NCBI GenBank assembly: GCA_033977485.1
Contig: CM066987.1
Location: 73,444,088-73,508,087 of the forward strand
Length of the DNA stretch: 64,000 nt
Direction: 5' to 3'
Origin: Hydrangea macrophylla
Lineage: Eukaryota; Streptophyta; Magnoliopsida; Cornales; Hydrangeaceae
The notes under the pieces are model-generated. The model did not search any database. It was not told where the DNA came from and saw only the letters and a list, made by a program, of their open reading frames with translations. The position numbers and the translations under genes are program-made. This document shows positions 56,657 through 64,000 of this stretch, one piece after another. Numbering within the stretch: the first letter of the stretch is position 1; every line of letters begins with the position of its first letter.

Positions 56657-57496
56657 GTTTATCATATCTTTTTCGTTTCTGTTCTTATTCGTTTCTTCTG
56701 GTTCTGTTCTTATTCGTTTTTGTTTCTGTTCGTTTTCTTATTCGTTCTCGTTTCTGAACCGTATAAAAAAAATAAAAAAAAAAAGGTGTTCGATTACGAT
56801 CTGGAATTTTGTGTTTAGGGTTTGCGAATTTGATCTGTGATTTGCCCTTGTTACTTCGTGTTTGTTCATTCTCGTGATCGTTGTTATTCTGGGTTTTTTT
56901 TTTTCTTCTTGGAATTAGGGTTCCTGAATCAGATACGTGAACTGTGAAGTCTGCCTGATTATTCAAGAAAAAAAAAATACAAAAAAAGAAAAAAAAGAGA
57001 AAAAAAAAAGAAAAGAAAAGAAGAGAAGAGATCTGTAGGGGAGAAAAAAAAAAAAAAAAAAAAAAAAAAACCGAGTGAGAAAAAAATTTTATTTTTGTTT
57101 TATGATATTTGGGGTCTAAGGAGTCCGAATCTGACCTTACTCCATAGTGCGAAAAAAATTTTTCCGAAAATTCCATTTTTTTTTGTGCTTTTGGAAACCT
57201 AGCCATCCGCGTTCGTTTTTAGTCGTGCTTTCAGCGTCCAAATTTGATTGGTCTAGTTTGGGTATGGATTGTTACTGAGAAATTCTAGTCATTGTTTGAG
57301 CAGTTTCATAAGAACCGAGTGAGAATTACTACGAGTGGAAAAAGGCAAGAGTGGTGAGCACATAAGAGGGTAAAAGCCAAATTGATTTTCAGTTTAAACA
57401 CGAGTGAACTTGAGTGATACATCCTAGTTGAGTGAAACACGTGAGCGAGAGTTGTGAGGTCCTGTATATTTTTTTTATCTAATCTTTGTTTTGCAG
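56657..57496 (+). other. Candidate leader intron of GY3
   Basis: TCTCAG/GTTTATC donor-like sequence starts at 56657, 28 nt from the start of the primer-binding site. TATCTAATCTTTGTTTTGCAG-like acceptor ends at 57496, six bases before the gag ATG at 57503. The 840-bp span holds A-rich and AG-rich tracts (56765-56785, 56965-57075), upstream ATGs and GAGTG repeats near its end. Intron status is inferred from the agreement of GY1, GY2 and GY3. Confidence 0.55.
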
Positions 57497-60400
57497 CGAA
57501 ATATGGCCCATAAAGACGAAATTAATGCCGGGGAGGTTTCGGGAGAGACTGATCAGAAACTACTATTGGAGGCATTAATGGGTGAAATGAGGAGGGTATT
57601 GAGGACAGAGATGGAACAAGTTCATGAACGGGTGGATAGAGTAGAGAATGCACGTGTGGAGCAGCCACAAAACAATGTTCCTCATGGACGTAGAAGAGAG
57701 AGAGTTCAACCGAGGGGAGTGAGAGTTGAAGAAGATGAGTATTTTTGGGGAGACTTTGACGAAGAAAATGATCAGGAGTCAATAGATAATCATAGGAGAT
57801 ATGGTGGTCGGGGTAGAGAAGTTAGGTTTAGAGAAGCTAGGAACCGGGAAGATAATAATTTGGGTAGTATTAAGATGAAGATTCCTTCGTTTCAAGGGAA
57901 GAATGATCCGGAAGCCTATCTAGAATGGGAGAAGAAGGTAGAATTAGTATTTGATTGCCACCATTACTCTGAGGCTAAGAAGGTAAAGCTTGCTGCCATT
58001 GAATTTTCTGATTATGCTATCATTTGGTGGGATCAATTGGTGTTGAATAGGAGAAGAAATAGGGAGCGTCCAATAGAGACATGGGAGGATATGAAAACTG
58101 TGATGAGGAAGCGGTTCGTTCCAAGCTATTATTACCGAGAGTTATACAACAAGTTGCAAAGTTTGAGGCAAGGTAATAGGAGTGTGGAAGAATATTATAA
58201 GGAGATGGAAGTTGCTATGATTCGAGCGAATGTAGAGGAAGATCGAGAGGCTACAATGGCTAGATTCTTAGTTGGGTTGAATCGGGAAATTGCCAATGCA
58301 GTGGAATTGCAACACTATGTTGAGTTGGAGGATATGGTACACATGGCTATTAAAATTGAGAATCAACTCAAGAGGAGGGGCAGCAGCACACGTCCAAGCC
58401 AAAATCCAAGCCAAAATTCCAATACATCCGCTTGGAAACCAAATAATTGGAAAAGAGATGAGAAGCAGCCTTTGATGAAGCCAAAAACTGAGCAAAAACA
58501 AGAGGTGGCCAGCCATGGAAATCAGGTAAATCCGATTCGTCTACTTCTCGGAACCGCGATATTAAGTGTTTTAAGTGCCAAGGTAGGGGACACATAGCTA
58601 GCCAATGTCCGAACAAGAGAGTTATGGTGTTACGAGATAATGGTGAGATTGAAACCGAAGATGAAGATGACAACGAATCTGTGCCACCATTAGAGGATGC
58701 CGATGATGAAGAGTACGCTGCCCAAGGGGATTTGTTAGTGGCAAGGAGAGCTCTAAATATGCAGGTTAAGGAAGATGATGAGGCACAACGGGAGAACATC
58801 TTTCATACGAGATGTCATGTCAAAGATAAGGTGTGTAGTGTGATCATAGATGGGGGGAGTTGCACTAACGTTGCTAGCACAACTTTGGTGGAGAGAAATT
58901 AGGGCTTCCAACAATCAAGCATCCACGACCTTATAAATTGCAATGGCTCAATGATAGTGGTGAAGTAAGGGTAACTAAACAGGTGCTAGTTTCTTTTCGT
59001 ATTGGGAAATATGAAGATGAAGTTTTGAGTGATGTGGTTCCGATGCAAGCTGGACACTTGTTGTTAGGGAGGCCATGGCAATTTGATCGACGTGTTAAGC
59101 ATGATGGTTTCACAAATAAATACTCGTTCGTGCTTAATCAAAGGACAATCACCTTAGTGCCTTTGACACCGAGGCAAGTTTATGAAGATCAAGTGAGGTT
59201 GCAAAGGGAGAGTGATCAAAAGAAAGAGAGTGAACAAAAGAAAAGGAGTGAGAAAAATGAGAGAGAAAAAGAAAAGAAAAATGCAGCCATTGAGGGAAAA
59301 TTAGAGGGAAACCAAAAAAAGAATTTTTATGCAAAAGCGAGTGAGATCAAATGAGCGTTGTTTTCAAATCAGCCTATGATTGTACTTTTGTACAAAGAGG
59401 CATTTTTAAACACTAACCAAATTGACTCATCTTTGCCTAGTTCTGTTGTTTCTCTTTTGCAGGAGTTTGGTGATATCTTTCCCGAGGAGGTTCCACATGG
59501 TTTACCCCCTATTCGAGGGATTGAACATCAAATTGATTTCGTGCCCGGTGCTACCATTCCAAACCGACCAGCCTATAGAAGCAATCCTGAGGAGACAAAG
59601 GAGCTACAAAAGCAAGTTAATGAGTTGATGGAAAAGGGGTATGTAAGAGAAAGTATGAGTCCATGCGCCGTTCCGGTGATTTTGGTTCCTAAGAAGGATG
59701 GGACGTGGAGAATGTGCGTTGATTGCCGAGCCATCAACAACATAACGGTAAAGTATCGACACCCTATTCCTCGCTTAGATGATATGTTAGATGAGTTGCA
59801 TGGTTCTTGTATATTTTCTAAGATTGATTTGAAAAGTGGGTATCATCAAATTAGAATGAAAGAAGGTGATGAATGGAAAACTGCGTTTAAAACAAAATAT
59901 GGTTTGTATGAATGGTTAGTTATGCCTTTTGGATTAACTAATGCTCCTAGTACTTTTATGAGATTGATGAACCATGTTTTGCGTGCTTTCATTGGAAAAT
60001 TTGTAGTTGTTTATTTTGATGATATCCTGATTTATAGCAAAAACTTGGAAGAGCATTTTTGAAGCATTTAAAACTTGTGTTAGATGTGCTTAGAAATGAA
60101 AAGTTGTTTGCTAACCTAAAGAAGTGCACTTTTTGCACCGATAAGCTTGTGTTTCTTGGTTTTGTTGTGTGTGCACAAGGAATACAGGTTGATGAAGAAA
60201 AGATTCGTGCTATCCAAGAATGGCCAAGCCCATCTAGTGTAAGTAATGTGCGAAGTTTTCATGGACTTGCTAGTTTTTACAGGAGGTTCGTGAAAGACTT
60301 CAGTAATATAGCTGCACCGATAACCGAAGTCATCAAGAAAAATGTTGGGTTCAAATGGGGGGAAGAGCAAGAAAATGCATTTCAATTACTCAAGGAGAAG

Positions 60401-61880
60401 TTAACTCATGCACCTTTACTTGCTTTACCTAACTTTACAAAAACTTTTGAAATTGAATGTGATGCTTCAGGTTTAGGTATTGGCGCCGTGCTTATGCAAG
60501 AAGGAAGACCGATTGCATACTTTAGTGAGAAGTTAAGTGGGGCTGCCTTAAACTATCCCACGTATGACAAAGAGATGTATGCATTGGTTCGAGCTTTGGA
60601 GACATGGCAGCATTACTTGTGGCCTAAAGAGTTCGTGATTCACACCGATCATGAGTCTTTAAAGCACCTTAAAGTCCAACACAAGCTGAACAAGAGACAT
60701 GCACGATGGGTTGAATTCATTGAGACGTTTCCATACGTCATTCGATATAAACAAGGTAAGGAGAACATCGTTGCCGATGCACTTTCTCGAAGGTACATTC
60801 TAATCTCTACTCTTGATGCTAAGATTCTTGGTTTTGAGCATATTAAGGAATTGTATCCTTTAGATCTCGATTTTAGTGAAGAATTTGAATCTTGTGAAAA
60901 AACAGCCCATAATAAATTCTATAGGCATGAGGGGTTTTTATTTCGAGAAAATAAATTGTGCATTCCAACTTGTTCAGTGAGAGAGTTGCTTGTGCGAGAG
61001 TCACATGGGGGAGGGTTAATGGGACATTTTGGGGTAGTAAAAACATTAGCCGTTTTACAAGAACACTTCTATTGGCCACACATGAAACAAGATGTTGAGA
61101 GAATTTGTGGTAGATGTGTCACATGTAGGCGAGCGAAATCTAGAGTACAACCCCATGGCTTATACACACCTCTTCCAATTCCTAGTGAACCATGGATTGA
61201 TATTTCAATGGATTTTGTGTTAGGTTTACCTAGGACTAAACACGGTCGAGACTCAATTTTTGTGGTTGTGGATAGATTTTCCAAGATGGCACATTTTATT
61301 CCATGTCACAAAACTGATGATGCTTCACATGTTGCTAATTTGTTCTTTAAGGAGATTGTGAGATTACATGGTATGCCTAGAACCATTGTTTCGGATAGAG
61401 ATGCTAAATTCTTGAGTTACTTTTGGAAGACCTTGTGGTGTAAGTTGGGGACTAAGTTATTATTTTCTACTACTTGTCATCCACAAACTGATGGTCAAAC
61501 TGAAGTAGTAAATAGGACTTTATCTACTTTGTTAAGGGCTATTATTAAAAAGAACATCAAAACATGGGAAGAATGTTTACCACATGTTGAGTTTGCTTAT
61601 AATCGTACTATCCATTCTGCTACTAAATTTTCACCCTTTGAAATTGTGTATGGTTTTAATCCTTTAACTCCTTTGGATTTATCTCCTTTACCTATGACTG
61701 AGCGTGTTAATTTAGATGGAAAAAAGAAAGCAGATTTTGTTAAGCAGATTCATGAGAAAGCAAGGCTCAATATTGAGCGAAGAACGGAGCAATATGCAAC
61801 GCAAGCTAACAAAGGGCGACGCAATATCATCTTTGAACCTGGAGATTGGGTTTGGGTACACATGCGAAAAGAAAGATTTC

Positions 61881-61964
61881 CAGCACAAAGGCGTTCTAAA
61901 TTGCTTCCCCGAGGCGATGGTCTCAGCACAAAGGCGTTCTAAATTGCTTCCCCGAGGCGATGGT
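61881..61964 (+). repeat. 43-bp tandem duplication in GY3 integrase tail
   Basis: CAGCACAAAGGCGTTCTAAA and the following 21 bases occur twice, starting at 61881 and 61924. The duplication shifts the reading frame after [11 protein letters not shown]. Confidence 0.9.
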
Positions 61965-62104
61965 CCTTTTCAAGTTCTTGAGCGCATCAATGACAATGCC
62001 TACAAGCTAGAGTTGCCTGGTGAGTATAATGTTAGTACTACTTTTAATGTTGCTGATTTATCTCCTTTTGATGTAGGTGATGATTTGAGGACAAATCCTT
62101 TTCA

Positions 62105-62116
62105 AGAGGAGGGGAA
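62105..62116 (+). promoter_or_regulatory. GY3 polypurine tract
   Basis: AGAGGAGGGGAA immediately precedes the 3' LTR TGATG, matching the GY2 tract. Confidence 0.85.
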
Positions 62117-62368
62117 TGATGAGAACATGGCGGCTAGCACAAGGTGGAATGCGGACCCGAACCACGTGCCAATTGGTCCGGTTACAAGGGCGCTAGCAAA
62201 GCGGTTCAAGGACAATCTCAATGGGCTGGTTCAACAAATTTGGGTTGAGACTAATCTGAGTGGCCCAAAGGAGGATACTAGTGATCCACAAGGCTGGGTG
62301 TCCATGATTCAAGCTCTAGAATAAATTATAGGCTTGCATGCCAACTTAGGGATTTTTTTATATTCATT
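62117..62368 (+). repeat. GY3 3' LTR, first 252 bp (interrupted by LN11)
   Basis: Nearly identical to the first 252 bp of the 5' LTR, up to TATATTCATT. It then switches to the T-run of LN11. The first 208 bp encode the polyprotein C-terminus. The remainder should lie right of the window. Confidence 0.9.
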
Positions 62369-63201
62369 TTTTTTTTTCGGAAATTGGTAAATAGATTCCA
62401 AAAAATTAAGTACAAATGTACAAGGGGCATACCCCAGGATAGACAAAAAGGCACAGAAGGAGGACTAGAAGAAGGAAAACAACAAACATCTCAAAACTGG
62501 CACCATGAGCCAAAACAAGGGCAAAACCCTAGTAACCAAGTAGGGCAAAGGAAAAAGACTTGTGTTAAAGCCACTTACAAAACCCTAATAGAGCAAAACA
62601 GTCAAATGCATACGCACAAACACAATTGAGCACGACAGGGTACACTTAAGGGGTATGTCCTTAACTCCAATTACGTAAGTAATCTGCAAGTTGGGGATGA
62701 TGATTCCATGTAGTTCTTATCTGAATGTTGATTTGGGAAATCAAGTTTTGAAGCACCTGCTCCTTTGGGATGAAAGAGCCCTGAAACGCCCTGTTGTTCC
62801 TTTCTCTCCATAGACCATAGACTGCAATTCCTAAGCACGTTTTAGGGATGGCATGTTGAAATTTATTGCCTGTCCAATTCTGAGTCATCCACTGTACAGT
62901 AGAGTTCCAGTCAGTCCTATTCCATCTTACGTCACATCTTTGCATCAAATCCTGCCAAACAAAAGTAGCATAACTACATTCAAAAAATAAGTGATTATGA
63001 GATTCCATTTGGGTATAACAAAGCACACAAGCCAATGGTCCAGGAGTGAAAGAATAGATTCTATCATGCGTTGCTAGCCTATTAAGAGCAGCAAACCATA
63101 ATATGAAGTTTTGTCTAGGAGTACACCCTTTGAACCAAACCAATTTATGCCAAGGGACGACAGGGGAAACTTCTCGAAAATGCTCCCAAATTTGAGCAAA
63201 G
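62369..63201 (-). mobile_element. LN11: LINE 3' part inside GY3 LTR
   Basis: A minus-strand LINE with T-run, CGG and the GGGGTATGCCCC/GTAC block near 62417-62440. The 3' UTR covers 62369-62660 with no other gene. ORF2 C-terminus follows and is interrupted by LN12 at 63202. Confidence 0.88.
62661..63201 (-). pseudogene. LN11 ORF2 C-terminal fragment
   Basis: About 180 codons from AQIWEHFREVSPVVPWHKLVW through CTPRQNFILWFAALNRL, CVLCYTQMESHNHLFFEC and CLGIAVYGLWRERNN, with a stop at 62661. It is the zf-RVT end of the LINE replicase, open but cut upstream by LN12. The longer apparent ORF extending to 63359 reads through LN12 tail sequence and is not a gene. Confidence 0.85.
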
Positions 63202-64000
63202 TTTTTTTTTTTTTTTTTTTTTTTTTTTCGGAAAAAATGGTAAATAGAAACCGAAAAGGGCTGTACACATGTACAAGGGGCATACCCCAGGATATTCAAA
63301 AAGCACAAAGCAAAAGGACAAGTGGCACAACAAACCACAACAAATGCCTCACAAGGCAAAACTCAAAAACCAATCACAAAAAAGTACACATAAAAAACCC
63401 AAAGGGAAGTCCCAAAGAACGACTCCAAGGAGAAAAAAGGCACAAACATACAACGAGCTAATGCCACTTAATCAACAAGGCATCAAGGTTGAATTGCCCT
63501 TTCCATTTGTTTCTAATTTGAGCATAAATTTGCGAGACAAAATTCCTCAGTAATTGTTCCTTTGGTGTAGAGGCGTTCTGAAAACTCCTGTTGTTCCGTT
63601 CCCTCCACAGGCCGTAGATGGTAACTCCCAGGCAAATCCTGGGAATCATATGCTGGGGAGTCTTTCCCTTCCAATGCTGAATCATCCAATGAATAGTGCT
63701 ATCCCAGGAAGTTCCATTCCAAGTCAGGTCACAACGCAGCATCAATTCCTGCCAAATAAATTTAGAATAATCACAATCAAAGAAAAGATGGCTGTGAGAA
63801 TCCATTTGTCTAAGACAAAAAGTACATGCAAGTGGACCCAGAGTAAAATTGCAAATTCTATCCTGTGTGGCAAGCCTATTCTGGATGGCAAGCCAAAGAA
63901 TGAAATTCTGTCGAGGCGTACATCCAGAATACCAGACAAAAGGATACCAGGGAACAACCGGGTTGGAGGGTCTAAGGTGGTTCCAAACATGGGAAAAGCT
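63202..64000 (-). mobile_element. LN12: LINE inside LN11, runs off right edge
   Basis: A long T-run (27 T, 63202-63228) then CGGAAAA and the GGGGTATGCCCC block near 63280 mark the 3' end of a minus-strand LINE. The 3' UTR is 63229-63457. The long homogeneous tail suggests a recent insertion. TSD not determinable. Confidence 0.88.
63458..64000 (-). CDS. LN12 ORF2 C-terminus (partial at window edge)
   Basis: The frame is open from the window edge to a stop at 63458. It reads SFSHVWNHLRPSNPVVPWYPF, CTPRQNFILWLAIQNRL, CTFCLRQMDSHSHLFFDC, MIPRICLGVTIYGLWRERNN and a C-terminal IKWH. It is the zf-RVT region and end of a LINE ORF2 protein. The catalytic domains, if present, lie right of the window. 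No lesion is visible. Confidence 0.85.
   Translation of the reverse strand, partial: SFSHVWNHLRPSNPVVPWYPFVWYSGCTPRQNFILWLAIQNRLATQDRICNFTLGPLACTFCLRQMDSHSHLFFDCDYSKFIWQELMLRCDLTWNGTSWDSTIHWMIQHWKGKTPQHMIPRICLGVTIYGLWRERNNRSFQNASTPKEQLLRNFVSQIYAQIRNKWKGQFNLDALLIKWH

Larger units (their letters stand above)
57503..62324 (+). pseudogene. GY3 gag-pol with five lesions
   Basis: The ATG at 57503 ([12 protein letters not shown]) is chosen; an upstream in-frame TTG overlaps the splice acceptor. Gag has [18 protein letters not shown] and YAIIWWDQ; then [26 protein letters not shown] protease, [25 protein letters not shown]ase H, and integrase SDRDAKF and [13 protein letters not shown]. Lesions: frameshift near 58525 before the zinc knuckle; two-base gain near 58896 after TLVE; TGA at 59352-59354 where GY2 has Arg; two-base gain near 60058 after NLEEH; a 43-bp tandem duplication at 61881-61964. 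The C-terminus ends at TAA 62322-62324 inside the 3' LTR. Inactive, although each domain is recognisable. Confidence 0.9.
55992..62368 (+). mobile_element. GY3: Ty3/gypsy element, decayed
   Basis: A plus-strand element inserted in LN10 ORF2: 5' LTR 55992-56626, primer site, leader, gag-pol with several breaks, polypurine tract, and 3' LTR from 62117, interrupted by LN11 at 62368. The five bases before the 5' LTR are taact; the matching right TSD is outside the window. It is related to GY1 and GY2 but distinct in LTR sequence. Confidence 0.92.

Noticed and set aside
58515..58545. An intron (CAG/GTAAAT) at the GY3 gag frame change
   Set aside because: GY2 is continuous across this place and no matching acceptor is needed; a simple frameshift explains it.
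62661..63359. A single 232-aa LN11 gene extending through the poly-T
   Set aside because: The N-terminal part is antisense LN12 tail encoding a Lys run; the true LINE sequence stops at 63201.
1..64000. Host protein-coding genes, rRNA, tRNA or telomere repeats
   Set aside because: Every long ORF matches LINE or gypsy domains; no tRNA-like cloverleaf, rRNA-like block or telomeric heptamer run was seen. The tRNA-like motifs are only 12-base primer sites.

Overview
This window is plant nuclear DNA, almost certainly from a eudicot. It holds no recognisable host gene, rRNA or tRNA. Everything readable belongs to three repeat classes. (1) Twelve copies or fragments (named LN1-LN12 here) of one superfamily of plant L1-type LINEs. 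Their ORF1 carries DUF4283 and a zinc knuckle; their ORF2 carries an APE-type endonuclease, a reverse transcriptase and a C-terminal zf-RVT region. (2) Three Ty3/gypsy LTR retrotransposons (GY1-GY3). (3) A satellite with monomers of about 178 bp arranged in a higher-order repeat (HOR). A HOR satellite invaded by LINEs suggests a centromeric or pericentromeric location. That is inference; the species cannot be named from the sequence.

Layout. 1-2103: 5' part of GY1 (minus strand), inserted in LN1. 2104-14415: nested LINEs. LN2 is the host; LN1, LN3 and LN4 sit inside it, and its last A-tail touches the satellite. 14416-52160: about 8.8 kb of satellite forming roughly 3.6 copies of a 13-monomer, ~2.4-kb HOR. 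It is split by LN5, LN6, LN7 (which contains GY2), LN8 and LN9. 52161-55991: LN10. 55992-62368: GY3, inserted in LN10. 62369-64000: LN11, inserted in the GY3 3' LTR, with LN12 inside it. LINE insertions with both ends visible carry 11-16-bp target-site duplications (TSDs). Paralogous HOR copies preserve empty sites for several of them.

Best-preserved genes. LN6 has a complete 1206-codon ORF2 and an open, 5'-truncated ORF1. GY2 has one uninterrupted gag-pol ORF of about 1606 codons. The other copies carry stops, frameshifts or truncations.

Most interesting signals. (a) All three GY elements have intron-like signals in the leader. A CAG/GT donor lies 28-29 nt from the start of the tRNA-Met primer site, and a CTAAY branch-like motif with pyrimidine tract and CAG acceptor lies just before the gag ATG. 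(b) Ultra-short LINE insertions of 23-31 bp are flanked by 12-16-bp TSDs. Related tails are fossilised inside satellite monomers and were amplified with the HOR. (c) LN8 has lost all of ORF2 yet is bounded by a 16-bp TSD and an A-tail, like a plant half-LINE. (d) Three LINEs used the same CTT/AAG-type position of the monomer. (e) LN7 retains its 5' end and shows an extra upstream ORF overlapping ORF1 by ATGA. (f) The last ~65-77 codons of gag-pol lie inside the LTR in all three GY elements.
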